Below are positions 52,718-64,000 of a stretch of DNA of 64,000 nt, piece by piece. The stretch comes from Clitopilus passeckerianus (taxonomy: Eukaryota > Basidiomycota > Agaricomycetes > Agaricales > Entolomataceae): NCBI GenBank assembly GCA_944990035.1, contig CALYLX010000139.1, forward strand, positions 496,001 through 560,000. The letters are read 5' to 3'. Position 1 is the stretch's first letter, and each line of letters begins with the position of its first letter. The notes beneath the pieces were generated by a model, which was not told the origin of the DNA, did no database searches, and saw only the letters and a program-made list of their open reading frames with translations. The translations under genes and the position numbers were made by a program.

Positions 52718-54898
52718 CTAGTAATCATACAAGTGACAGAAACTCAGAAGCACCAGAAGGAGGCCGCTGGAAAGAAGATCGCGAGAAAAGGCACGCATGG
52801 CATTCTGCCCTCGACAGGATTCCTTAGCGCTTCGCGCCATTTGCGTTAGGGTCCTTGTGCATTCCAGCTGTTGTTCAGTTAGTATGTTAACATCGAACGA
52901 CTGATTGTGTGACTCGCCTCCCTTGAACTTGCATATTCCTTGCTTCTGGAAGGGGCAGTTAGGAAGTGAAGGACAGAAATGGCCATAGATACACGAATCC
53001 CAAGGGCAGGTAATGCCTGCAATGGGGAAATTAGGTAGATGTCTAGGAGTAAAAAGGAGTTTCCTTACCTTCGTTCACAAATGGACACGGATTCTTTCTG
53101 GCGTTGGCTTCGAGCTCTTTGTAGTGTTCCGCGGTCAGGCCGACGTAGTCGTGGAAGTAGCGACATTTGGGGCCATGCCTACAGCCCGTAGAATTCAAAT
53201 AATGGTGATTGCAGGGCGGAACCTTGAGTTTCTCTACAACGCTTATCAGTTCGGTGGGATTGACAGGACAGAAAAAGCGAACTCACGTTCCGCTAGAGTC
53301 TGAAAGATATGAATGAGATTGGCAAATAGCCCATCATTTATGAATATTAGGTAGACTTACACGCTTGGGATCCACGCGAATTTCATCTGTGGCGGGTTCT
53401 GCACTATCATGCTTCGACTTTTGATCCTCGTTGCCCGTCCGATTGACTATTTGAGGATCTCTGCGTACGATTGAATAGAATCGAAAATCCAGCTGCTCGT
53501 TCATTTCAGTGCCATCGCTAATTGAAAAGATGTAGAGCGTCTCATGATTCGCAAGCCGAAGCATAAGCCAGAATTTTACGCACCTTGATTGATCTCCACT
53601 GCCCTGAAAGGTTCCCGTGTCAGCTTCCATTTGATCTTCAAGCTCTAGCGGCTGAGCATTGAAGCTCAAATTGCATCGAAGGCTGTGTGAATTACTTTCG
53701 ATAGCTAGTCAAATGAGGAGAAAAGGCAACCTGCTCACCATTCCATATAGTTTTCAGAGGTCCCATCTACCGTCTTGTCGCTGCGGTTACACCTAGGACA
53801 ACGATGGACACTGGTACGGGCACTGGAATCGATTGTCTGCTCGGCTCGTCGATGACTCAGTCTAATCCCAAGCTGAAGCCCGTCTCCCTCCTGGATGGCT
53901 CTCTCCCAATGGTCGGTACGAATAACTCGGAGGCCTTCTTGTTTGAGAACGATGAATCTTTCCGATACAATGACATATTCCGCGGGACCTCCTTGAAATT
54001 TGAGGCGCAGAATACTCAAGAAAACCTACGGCAGAAGACGTTCGATCAATAGCTCATCTGGCCGACAATAAATGAACCGGCTTGTAGCTTACCGGCCTGT
54101 TGAGACATAAGTCCTGTGGCAAGGACCATTGAACCCCGAAGAAATCACTGATTTCGATCTGATGGTCGAGGACCCTCTTGCCCAAGCAGGGAAACACGGA
54201 TTCGAAGCTGATAGGCGTGAATCAAGACGCAGAGGGGTACTAGGAGGGGTTGAAAGGGCTTACAGGAGGGCGTGAACCCTACATTGAGAATTAGCCAGCT
54301 CCTCGCGCAGTCGTCCAATGAGATATTTCGCGTAGAACAGCCACCAGAAGTAGTACCATAGGACCTCCAGGAATACATGTACTCCACCCATGGCGATCGA
54401 TTGTTGATCCATCTGCTTACGATCGGCCTGTTTCTTGCTCATAAATTCGCTTAAAAGGAATTGCATATAGGTGATCTGAGCCAATAAGCGTCTCTGAAGT
54501 GATTTTCCTGTCGGATGGCCTTCCTGGATGCAACTAAGTATGTATGGAAGTGTCTTTTCGCCTATTTCATCTAGAGTTTTGACCAATTCTTCGTACTCCA
54601 TGAAAGATGCAGACTTCGGTTGAAGTTGGTCGACAAGTTCCTTGACACTCCTTTGGAGGCTTTCCATCGTAAGGATAATATCTCCAAAGTAGTCCGTGTC
54701 AAGGGCTCGAGCGACTTTCGTGGATCGGAGAGCTGTGTTTTCAATGTGAATTTTTCAGCGCTGTGCGGTTCGGAGCCTCTGAGACGCTGGCACACCTCTC
54801 TGACCACCGGAATTCTCGAATTTGAGGCTGATAACATTGTTTGTGTATGAGCCTGAGACAACAAAATTAGAATTATTGATCTCTTGAACAACAGCCAT
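52718..54898 (-). CDS. Ubiquitin-like-domain protein C with split zinc ribbon and CCCH zinc fingers
   Basis: Nine exons (54898-54805, 54732-54264, 54207-54093, 54025-53739, 53682-53584, 53517-53361, 53299-53287, 53233-53069, 53016-52718) give about 565 residues. N-terminal motif INNSNFVVSGSYTNNV, helical region, then a ubiquitin-like domain opening at DFFGVQWSLPQDLC. CPRC pairs across an intron with CLRC, exactly where proteins A and B are split. After an acidic linker comes a fungal CCCH array: PPCNHHYL, GCRHGPKCRYFHDY, NPCPFV, ITCPWDSCIYGHFC and GICKFKGGESH, the pattern seen in Agaricomycete CCCH proteins presumed to bind nucleic acid. All junctions keep the frame. If the intron 53738-53683 were not spliced, the protein would end at 53735 and the CCCH part would lack a start, which favours the fusion. 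Its function is unknown. Confidence 0.65.
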
Positions 54899-55159
54899 GA
54901 GGACTCGAGGAGCCGAACAGCCTTAGATCGAGGTAGACTCCTAGAGCCAGCATGAGTACTGGGCGCCAACTGAATGTCATGCTCTGATCACAGTTGTTTA
55001 CTAGAACCCCTTGATCTAAATATTGGCAGCCTTGGCATCAGGGTGCACGGACCACTTTCAGGAAACTATATAACCCTGGCGCGAACTTTTTTGATTCCCT
55101 TAGAACATACTCATCAGGATCTATTTTATAGGTACTGACCGAGTCTCGCATTTTTACAA

Positions 55160-55354
55160 ATGCCACATCCTTCATATCCACTCGATGACTTCCGCGCCGG
55201 CTCAGAACATGGCTCTCCTTGGGAGAGTCTCGAGGACGTTTGGTTTGATTCTATCTCTGGTCTTTGGGCTGGAGATGAAGATAACCAGCGAGCACGGTGT
55301 TTGCTGATGGATACTCTTTTGCTGAAGGCTCTACTTTTTTTCTGTATGTCGTAG
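55160..55354 (+). CDS. Short hypothetical protein
   Basis: A 64-residue open frame (start MPHPSYPLDDF) has no recognised domain. It is listed because a TATA-like ACTATATAAC lies about 95 bases upstream and the frame starts at an ATG in a pyrimidine-rich leader. It is divergent from protein C. A chance frame is quite possible. Confidence 0.25.
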   Translation: MPHPSYPLDDFRAGSEHGSPWESLEDVWFDSISGLWAGDEDNQRARCLLMDTLLLKALLFFCMS

Positions 55355-56072
55355 GGTAGAATTTAATGTATTCGTTTGAGTCGGAATGTAAATGCCGAAT
55401 CTACGAATGGTCATACGAACTCCGGATATTTTCCTGCACATGAAGAAATTAGTGAAATTGCGCCATTCCTCATCAAATGCTTGTCCTTTAATTGCAGGAG
55501 GGGAAACTATGGGCTGCGACAAGGCAATGTCCAAGGGTAAGTTGTTGTAACGAGGAAGCTGCTCTTTGGTCGTAACCCCTACTACTGTATTCACGATACC
55601 GATGCCTAATCACATAGAAGTACCAACCCATCATCACGAATAGAATTTCATCGGTCGTATCAACCACAACACGAGCGAACGTATAGTACTGTATGATGCG
55701 TGAATTCCAGACAAGAATCGATGCGAAGACGAGAAAGCAACGGGAAGACGAAGTGGTGCGAAGCTGGGATGAAGAAGCCAAAAACAAAACAAAAAAACAA
55801 AAAACAAAAAAAGCCGTACTCCTCAAGTAGATATAGCAAAAGCGTATCATGACAATAACGAGCAAGAGTAAACACTGTCATGAAATCGAAGATCGAATCA
55901 ATAACAAAAACAGCCAGCAGCTCGAGCCAGGATGATAGGTAGATGGCAGAATAGACCAGTGTGTAAGGACTACACGGTGGGCAGGGACCAGTCGCAGCAG
56001 AAGCCAAGATCTAACCTCGGCTTCAACTCCTGCCCAAACCTCCCAGTATGCCTCTGCCTCCATCTCCTCTCC

Positions 56073-57721
56073 TCACCGCACAGCCAAATACAACCCCTCC
56101 ACTGCGACATTCGCCTGCCAGACCCCCAGCCTCCTAACAGCTCTCAACGCCGCCGGTGCAGGCACCACCAACAACATGGCGGGAATCACGAAAATAATCG
56201 TTGTGAGCGAGAAAACCAGCGTGATGGCGGGCTTGATCACGAGGAAGTAGAACAGAGCTTGGTAGGATGTCGGGTCTGTAAACTGTATAGCAACGGTGAT
56301 CAGTTTTTGGGGCTAACAGACGGAGGTAGAAGAAAGACATACCATAGCATACGCATTCCTATAAAAGCTCCTCTCCCTCACCCACTCCCCATCCCCTCCC
56401 AAACCCATCTCCGCCTCCGCCCTCGTCGCCTCCCTGTACCGCACGAATATCGGGCGGGGAGGGTAAGGTGCGGGGTAGGACAGGGGGGAGTGGAATTTTG
56501 TTTGGAGGAAGAGCTCGCCGCGGGCGAAGGTGCGTGCGCCGAGGAGGTTGAGGAAGCAGAGGAGGGCACCGAGGGGGAGGGCCATGAGGAGGGTTGTTCC
56601 GGTCTAGATAAAGGAGAGAGGGTGGTTAGTAAGGGTGGAGTGAAGAGGGCGGGAAGGAGACGTACGACTGTAAATACGAAGAGGTAGACCCATGCTGCTA
56701 GTGCGTATGGGAAGTTGAGCACCGCAAGATGGAAGAGGGAGCGGTAGTAGACCATTTTCCCTAAAGGTCTGAAGTATCTTCTCCACCTCTCCCTAGTGAA
56801 GAGTCCTTTAGGTCTTCCGATGGTCGTTCGTCCAGCTCCAGCTCTATCCGCTCCGAAATCGTCGTCCTCTCCTCCGTAATATTCGAGGTCTCCCCTCCCA
56901 CCAGCAGAAGACCAAGTCGCACCATACCCATGCCCAGAGGTAGGCGAGTCGTCAAGATCATCCCCCCCATCCAGGCCAACAGCAAAGTCATCCTCACAAT
57001 CGTCATCCGTATTGAACAACGACATCACAGTCTGCGCGAGCGAAGGTGCGACAGAGATTGTAGATGCTCGGGAGAGGGACGTCCGCCGGATAAGCCGCTG
57101 GCCAGAGGGAGTGGTCGTTATTGCGGGAATCCCAGATGGAGGACCTGTATATCGCCTGCCTGCGAGCCTTGCCGACCGTTGGTGTGGTGGTATCAGGAAT
57201 GGTGTGGTTTCATTGGGTGGACTGGGTGGAGGGGGAGGGGCGTCGTCTGAGTCGGGGTCGTAGGTGTGGTACGTGTTAGGATGCACGTGTGGGTGGGGAG
57301 GAGTATGGTAGTTGCTATCCTGAGACGCTCGTAGGGATATTCGGGGTGAAGAGAGGAGGATGTTCCTATCTTCGTCGTAGTCCGATGAATCTCCACCTGC
57401 TCCGTTCAATGAGAGGTTTTGCGTATACTGAGGTTCCCTGAACCCGTACTGGAGAGAATCATCAGGTAGAGCTCGTATTCTCTGGCTTCTTGGACTCCCG
57501 AGAGGGCTTGAGCATCCGTTGATACCATTGGTGGTCGGAGGGCTGGAGTGGGTATGGCTGGGAGGTCCGGGTTCACTGGTGTTTGCTTGTCTCCGGGAAG
57601 CACCAGATGTACGCTGTCGTCTGTTCCTGCGACTCCGAGCAGGGTAAGGAGGCGGTGGGTCAGCGACAAGTGGAAGGTTGTCCGTTTCCGGTGGTGGGAG
57701 GGGCAGTGAGTCGACTGTCAT
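56073..57721 (-). CDS. Membrane protein with long disordered N-terminus
   Basis: Three exons (57721-56666, 56603-56343, 56282-56073) give about 508 residues. The first 320 or so are disordered: Pro-, Ser- and Asp-rich, with several basic patches. The rest has hydrophobic segments at about 330-352 (FPYALAAWVYLFVFTV), 355-372 (LLMALPLGALLCFLNLLG) and a pair near 445-485 (FYFLVIKPAITLVFSLTT, IIFVIPAMLLVVPAP). The loop between them holds RPIFVRYREAT. The segment FTDPTSYQALFYFLVIKPAITL resembles the repeated units of sensor-type membrane domains, but I cannot name the family with confidence. The two introns are placed by GTACGT and GTATGT donors and keep the frame. An integral membrane location is inferred from these segments. 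Confidence 0.7.
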
Positions 57722-58412
57722 TTGGTCGTCAATAGTTTTCCGTCAGTGTCCGGTTCTAGTCCTTTTTGTTGCACCACTAGGGGGATATTTGGATAGAGGT
57801 ATCGATGTTGGTGCTGTAAATAATGCCGGTGGATGGCGAATGAGGGTAGGATACCGTCGATAGTGGTTGTGGTGGAAGAGAGAGGCAGAATGATGGTGGC
57901 CCTGACGGTGTTGGCAGCGTTTGCTTATCCCGCGCGTCATAATAATGTAGCGGAGATTTGATCCTTGCCTTTTTCTACTACTTCATGCACTAAGAGCTGC
58001 GTATTCGAAAACATAGTTAAAGAAAATCGAAGGAAAAATGGAGGGTAATGGGGAGAGGTCGGGAATGATCATCGTTAAAACACAGATTTAATATACCGCG
58101 AGGAAGAATCAAGGATCCGCAGTCTAACTTCTGGCTAAACGGAATAATCACCCCGAAGATCTCTTCGCACACACAAAAACGCTGTGTAAAACAAAATGTC
58201 TACGTTTCGTAATACGTGTTGATTCGTGGAATAAAGTAGCAGCAGGCAAACATTTGACCACCTCGAGATAAATTGTCTAGTACAGTACCTCGTTTTTTTT
58301 AAATCATCATTGGATCTATGTCAACCAAGTCTCCTAAGACGAAATGACTCGGAGGTCGATATACTACCTGCTCCGCGAACACAAACTCCCAACTAGGAAC
58401 ATCATACAATAT
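57722..58412. other. Intergenic, no gene seen
   Basis: About 690 bases with no open frame of interest. It presumably contains the promoter of the membrane protein gene. Confidence 0.4.
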
Positions 58413-58505
58413 CCTCCAATAGCCCAGATGGAAGAGCATCGGGATGGACTGTGGACCCGGTTCAATATACAGCCGAGGACACTGGTTCGACTCCAGCTTG
58501 GAGGA
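58413..58505 (+). tRNA. tRNA-Tyr-like gene, intron-containing, anticodon unresolved
   Basis: The acceptor stem CCTCCAA/TTGGAGG is perfect and followed by A, the C1-G72/A73 pattern of eukaryotic tRNA-Tyr. B-box GGTTCGACTCC is intact. The D-stem and T-stem each have one mismatch. About 20 extra bases in the anticodon loop fit an intron, and TCGG/CCGA closes the anticodon stem. The segment GGACTGTGGACC resembles the tRNA-Tyr anticodon loop, but it reads GTG where GTA is expected. A T7 run follows at 58524, as for an RNA polymerase III terminator. It may be active or decayed. Confidence 0.5.
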
Positions 58506-58523
58506 TAAGGCTCGACTCCCCCC

Positions 58524-58530
58524 TTTTTTT
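58524..58530 (+). terminator. RNA polymerase III terminator
   Basis: Seven T residues start 18 bases after the end of the tRNA-like gene. Confidence 0.45.
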
Positions 58531-58841
58531 CTCCTGCTGATTTCTCATAAAGGAGCCTAGCGGCAGGGACGGGAAAAACTGAGGAACAAAGAATTCCTGG
58601 GCCACCCTCGACTTAGGAATCTTGAAAGGGGTTGTGAAACTTTGAGATATGGCAGATGCGAATTATGTCCAAAATTCGGGTCCCAAGGACCCTACCACCA
58701 GGTTTTTTGGGGTTAAGAAGGAATGAATTACCACGACCGTGCACAGGGAAGGGCTCAGGAGTCGCTTTAGGTTTCCATTAAATATGGTTGACACAATGGG
58801 TCTTCTACTACCTTGCATTGACGACCATGACGCGTTCACAT

Positions 58842-61800
58842 TCACATATCTCTGACCCTTTCCTTCGTAATCTCAGATTTCTGGCGTTCGTTGCGAGCTA
58901 CTCTCCTGAACGGGAAAGTCAGCCTTTGAGCAGATAGGTAAGTAATGACCAACCAAACGCACCAGTAATGTTCCACGACATCGTTCTGTGCCAGCCTTCT
59001 CAGAAAGTTCTCGTCATGTGTGATAAGAATGAGCTGAAAGTTGCTGTGTGATCTTCTTTCGTTGATGAGTCTGAGGATATTCAGAGCTTTAGTGAGTAAC
59101 TGTTCAATTCGCGGAACGAGTTGGCACGTACTCAACCAAGCTATCCGCAAGCGCCTCAACGTTTTCCGCATCCAGAGCGTTGGTAGGCTCATCAAGAGCA
59201 AGGATGCCGCAGTTTTGGCCGAAAGAATCCGAGAGGGCTAGACGGACGATAATAGATGCCAGCATCTTTTGGCCAGCTGAACATCGACCTCGCATGTCCA
59301 GTTCTACTTGGTCTTTGGTCATGACCACCTGACGGATGATTGGATTAGTATAGTTCGAATAGGAAGATTGGGAATCCTTGCTCGATAATTGTAGTATCGT
59401 CGAGTAGTGGTTGCCCCTTCTGCTATTTCGTCTGCGTCGGATACGATTTTGATTCCGTCAATATCTGGGAAGAAGGCCTGGATTAGCGAATGGAGAGGGT
59501 GGCGTTAGAAACGAAACGAACCAGTGCCCTGATAGATCCTATTCCAGAGGTGCCTCATGGTGTCGTTGACTTCCTGCATCTTGAGCCCATGGTACCTCAT
59601 TATTGCACTAATCAGCCAAACCAAACCAGTCAGTCATCGGTAATAGGGAGCGGTAATGCAAGACAATACGCACGTATCCAAAGCTTTGGCATATTTCTCC
59701 AGATCTCTATTCGCCATCTCTGACATCTAAAGTCGGCGTCCTGTCAGAGGCGTGGCTTGTCACAGAGAAAGAAGAAAGGGTACCTTGACAAGAATTAACT
59801 GCTCCTTATAGTTCTTGTTGATATCCCCGAAATCTTTGAGGTCAGATTGAAGACCTCGTAACGCTGCTCTGTGCGTTTCCAGTTCCCCTCCGAGATGAGA
59901 ATGCTACCACATAGCCGTCAACATCCAAGCGATCTGTCCAGGTTTCATGAAGACGTACCAGGCTGTTCAGTCTACTCTCCCCGTTCTTTCCTAGTTGGTA
60001 TCGTTCTTCAAACTCTTGTAGAGACCGAGCTGCTTCCTCAAGGTCTCGTGAGTTGATATCAGCTTGAGTCTCCTGTAGCTCGCGCTCCAGTTTCCGGGTT
60101 CGTATGTTTTCACGCCAGTTAGATATTCGGACACTCGTCGAGTTAATTTCTTCGTTGATGTTCTTGCAAGCTTCGCGAATGGCAGTAACATATTGCTCAA
60201 TCTCCCGGATCTGACGTTCAATAGCCCGCATTTCGGCGGAGCATTCTTCAAGAAGATTTGCTCTCTCCTCGTCGACATAGCTACAATCCTGATTAGTGTA
60301 AATCCCATTATTTGCTGAAGAGTTACTTACCGCGAGATTTGAGTGTGAAGGTCGTAAAACTTCGTACATGTTACAGACAAATCCAGTTCTATTCTCTCCG
60401 CAGCTGTGATCTGGGGGACCATTTCGCGACGGGTCTTCCTGAACTCAGACTTGAGAGCTTTCAGAGCTGCTTCGGAGCTGAGGAGATTCGCATCAAGATC
60501 CTGTAGGTTGGTTTCAGTCAGAGAACCGGAGAAATAAAGAACTGTTAGATACCTCAATCCGTTCCAAATATACAGCAATCTCATGATTCATCTTCTCGAT
60601 CTCAGCCTCAAGGGCGACTTTATCGCGCATGTCCCTCCGCAGCTCGAGTTCTTGATACTCCGCCTTTTGAAGGCCGCTCTCCAGAGCACTGATCGAATCC
60701 TTCTGCGCTGCTCGTTCCTCCTGGAGTGTCCTCTTCTCGTCTTCCACCCGACGACTTTGTGGGACGTCAGATAGGCCAATTGAAAAGAATCGTCATACGC
60801 ACATTGAGGTTGAAACTTCACGGAGTTCTCGTTGAATATCAAGAGTCGTTCTTGCCTCCTGGCCCGCATCGTTTCCCAAGCCGGCAGCTTCGTCAGATGC
60901 TTTTAAGATCTCGGCGCGGAAATGCGCAATGATTCTGACTTTCTCTTTCAGCTCGTCGATAATTTGAAGTTCAGCCTTCACCTTGTCAAGGTTCCGGTGC
61001 GTCTTTAAAACTGTGGATGAGCAAAGGTGACATTAGGCACGAAGCAAAGATCCACTTACCTGAGCAACATACGTCAGGAGGTGCGGCAGAAGAGCTTCGG
61101 AGTCCTTGATCTGAGTCTCAAGTAACGGAATGTCTCGATGCACGACCTGGTCCCACTCGAAGTGAAGAGGCTGCAGTTTCCGGAGACCGTCAACACGGTC
61201 TCTCAAACGCTTCAGTTCTACCTCCTCCGTCATAAGCTCTGACGGCGAAGCTGCGCTCAACATGTCTTGAAGCTGATACATCTGGTTAGATCCCGAGGCA
61301 GTAAGGACTGGTATTTCCACGTACAGATTTTTCGAATACACTGAGTTCCTGGTCATTCATGTGCCTCTTGCAAGCAGAGCAAGTCTTCTGCTCTTTCCCC
61401 ACCCGTAACAATGAGCGGTAGACATCATTTCCACCACGCAGGATCCCCAGGCGCCTATTGGAAGAAGTTAAGACTCAGGCCAGATTTACTGAGGTAGAAA
61501 GGAAAGCACTGACGCCTGGCGCAACTCGAGCTCGATTTCAACTTCCTTGAGAGCAGCCTCTAAGCTGTCGCATGCAGTGTTTCGAAGTCCGGAAGCCAAA
61601 CGTTCGTCGAGAGCTACTGCTGCGTGAGTGTTATTCCTTACAAAGCTGAAGCTGGCTTACCTTTAGCCTCTTCATTTTTCGACTCCAGCTGTGACCTTGA
61701 TTTGAGGAGAGTAGACTGCACGAGCTGCAATTCGGTGTTTGTAGAAGTATAAACCTTCTCAAGTTCTGACTGTTGCTGTTCTCGTTGGCTGCGATTTTTA

Positions 61801-63940
61801 GGATGTATGTCGGTTCTATATTAGAGGCTGCTCACGTTGCATGAAGTTCAACTTCGTCTTCAAGGGTCGTTAGGTCTACCTCGTCGACTCCTAATTCACG
61901 CAGCCTCGAGTTGACGACCGACAAGCTGCAGAAAGGTAAGCAACAATTTCCTCCTAAACCACAAGACCACTAACATGTGGAACATTTCATCCGTCATCGC
62001 TTTGATGCTAGCTCTGAAGTGTGCAAGTTTCACCTGGTCATTTGACTGCGAGCTCAGAGTCGCGAGCTCGTGGTTCAGGCTCTCACGAGCTTCTTCCAAC
62101 TGCCTTCCCTCAACAGCTTTGGCATCGATCCTGTCGTCCCATTCCGCATTCTGGATCTCGGCATTGAGGCTAGCCAAAGAGGCCTTCTTGTCGCGGATAG
62201 CGCTTTCGGCATGTTCTAGGCGAGCGGAGAGGTCTGTCATGCCATCAAGTTTCTCTTGAGATTCTGCAATCGCCGTCTGGCGTTGTGACTATGGTATAAC
62301 GTCAATAACAGCAAAAAGATGTAAAGGAATCGGGGTACGGACGATGGAGGTATGGATGTTCTCTTTCTCAAGGTTACATCTGGTGAGGGAGCTATCGAGT
62401 TCACACTGTTTAGTTTCGAATACGTCGGTCTTTTCTCGTAATATTCCCTGCAGCAGCTGAGTATGGTCTCCTTGCATACAGTTAGAACAACTAACGCACA
62501 TTTAATCTTGCATACTCATTATTTCGTTCCCCCACGGCCTCTTGGAGTCGCGGCAGAAATGAATCAAGCCCGTCGTCGGCCTTGAGCTGGTATTTAGAAC
62601 TGGTTTCGTGTATAAGTTGATCGCGTTGGTCAATCCTAGCCTTTTGAGTCTGTTGTGCTAGTGATTAGCAAGACTCCAAGTGAAAAGCGGTGATACTGCC
62701 AACCTCTGCCTCCGAGGTAAGGCTACCGAGCCGTACGCTTAGTTGACTATGCTTCTGCCGAAGGATCGTCAGCTCGCCTTCGAGATCTTTAGCTCTGCCT
62801 TCGTCCGCTCTTCGCTTTTCTATGAGGGCGTTAGTGTCATCTTCCGATGACGCAATCTTGGCCAGAAGCTCTTCCTCCGTGACTACACTAACGTTAGTCA
62901 TAAGAAGCAAGGAGAAGTTTCAGCACGTACGAGGAAGTATTTCTTTGCAGTGGAGCTTGACTTCGTCGTAGTTAGCCTGAAGGATGCGCTTCTTCTCTTC
63001 AAGAATTTCTACTTCTTTGAACACCTCCCTGAACCCGCTGGCAGATTCATCAAGCTGACGATTAGCAGCAACTGCGGCATCATGGAGTTTCTTCGCTTCT
63101 TTGCCCTCCCGTTCTTTCGAGGCGATCTCGCCCTCAAGCTTAGATATCCGGATGTTGATCTTCTCTGCATGCTGCTTTTCCCGTTGCAGGGACGTGAGAC
63201 GTTCCTTTTGGGCTTCTAGCTCTGCAACACGGTCTTTGCGGAGTTCTCTGATGTTCGTGAGAGCCTTAGTATATCTGGATCAAAGGCAGCTTCAGTTGAT
63301 CATCGTGGACCAATGATGAAAGGGTGAATACCGAGTTGCTTCAAAGATCTCGTCAAACTTTTTCTTCAGAGAGCCTGACTCGGCAAGAGGCCAATAGGAC
63401 TCTTCTTGATGACAGAAAATCACATTTTCCAGAACTGCCTTTGAAACACCAAGTAGACGAGGAATTTGGGCATCAATTTCTGGTGTTTTGTTAGATATGA
63501 CGCGCCTCTTAGAAAACGGTCATCAGTTTCCGTAATACAATCTGTCGACATTCACTCACCTCTCCAGCTGTCCCTACACTCTCGGCCTCCAAGCAATGAT
63601 TGCTGGCCTTCTTGACAGCCAAGGCATCGTTCTTGTTCAGTCCCACATTCAGGTATCTCGTAACAGACATGCGTTCTCCATCTGCCGCCTGAAAGCCGAG
63701 GTTTACTTCCGCCTTGACCTCCTTCTCGTTCGCCACCTGAGGGTCATGGACGAACGCTCCACCACGAGTATTGGGAGGCTGGTCCCCAGTCGTCGCATAC
63801 TTCAGGCATTCGATAATCGTTGTCTTGCCGCTTCCGTTGGCGCCCACAATGACGGTAACTGGGGAGAAGAACTCAATCGAGGAGGTCTTCTTGTCGTCGA
63901 AAGCCCGGATGCCTTTGACTGTGAGGGCATTGAGCGCCAT
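58842..63940 (-). CDS. RAD50: DNA double-strand break repair ATPase RAD50
   Basis: The gene is complete on the minus strand, from ATG 63940 to the stop at 58842, with about twenty short introns and some 1300 residues expected. The first exon (63940-63560) codes [14 protein letters not shown] and the Walker A loop GANGSGKT (33-40). Then come a Q-loop region ([13 protein letters not shown]), long heptad-rich coiled coils, a zinc hook [11 protein letters not shown] (near 61361-61387), the returning coiled coil, the ABC signature [17 protein letters not shown], Walker [13 protein letters not shown] and the switch His in LITHDE near the end. RAD50 pairs with MRE11 and NBS1/XRS2 in the nucleus to tether and process DNA ends; the hook joins two RAD50 molecules through Zn2+. 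I did not list every exon; the main blocks are all present and no interrupting stop was noticed. Confidence 0.96.
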
Positions 63941-64000
63941 CGTGGAGGGCGGTAAGAGACCTGTTGAGTCGAATGACAGACGGTATCATTGCCCTGTAGA

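Noticed and set aside
1..64000. CRISPR arrays, phage or bacterial operons
   Set aside because: There are no regularly spaced direct repeats of that type, and the gene structure is eukaryotic throughout.

Overview
The window is fungal, almost certainly from a filamentous basidiomycete (Agaricomycetes). Nearly every gene is cut by many short introns of about 45-75 bases with GT...AG ends and a CTRAY-type branch site. The gene set is typical of mushrooms: lineage-specific F-box-like proteins, a DUF6593 protein, ubiquitin-like-domain proteins, small secreted cysteine-rich proteins, a sesquiterpene synthase and WSC-domain proteins. No virus, bacterial operon or CRISPR array is visible. All gene models were spliced by hand from the sequence, so exon ends are inferred from splice consensus, reading frame and paralogue comparison, not from transcripts.

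Layout. 0.3-1.0 kb holds a glyoxalase I gene. 1.1-2.1 kb is a tandem run of degenerate tRNA-Tyr-like elements. 2.3-14.5 kb holds three copies of one F-box-like gene (one on the minus strand, two tandem on the plus strand, the middle one broken), with an SQS1/Pfa1-like R3H and G-patch gene between copies one and two. 14.7-22.6 kb is a mosaic of duplicated pieces: two genes with a ubiquitin-like domain and a split zinc ribbon, fragments of the same family, a large decayed copy of the SQS1-like gene and two small secreted protein genes. 24-27 kb carries a DUF4291 gene, a scrap of it and a further secreted protein gene.

28-35 kb has a 1.3-kb repeat, a sesquiterpene synthase, an NmrA-like reductase and a third member of the small secreted family, which sits next to a copied tail of the NmrA-like gene. 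35.8-37.3 kb is a truncated GMC oxidoreductase apparently spliced to a DUF6593 protein. 38.7-41.8 kb is a calpain-like protease. 42.1-46.1 kb is an NTO1/BRPF-type chromatin reader. A second copy of the 1.3-kb repeat lies just before a cytochrome P450 (48.3-50.3 kb). Then come a WSC-domain protein, a ubiquitin-like-domain protein with CCCH zinc fingers, a membrane protein, a tRNA-like gene and a complete RAD50 gene (58.8-63.9 kb).

Working together. Housekeeping genes (RAD50, NTO1, SQS1-like, glyoxalase, calpain) anchor a stretch heavily remodelled by segmental duplication. The terpene synthase, NmrA-like reductase and P450 could be parts of a loose terpene locus. The most unusual element is the three-member family sharing an N-terminal Asn-rich motif, a helical region, a ubiquitin-like domain and a CxxC...CxxC ribbon split by an intron at the same place, but ending in three different modules: an acidic tail, a Zn2Cys6 cluster and CCCH zinc fingers.
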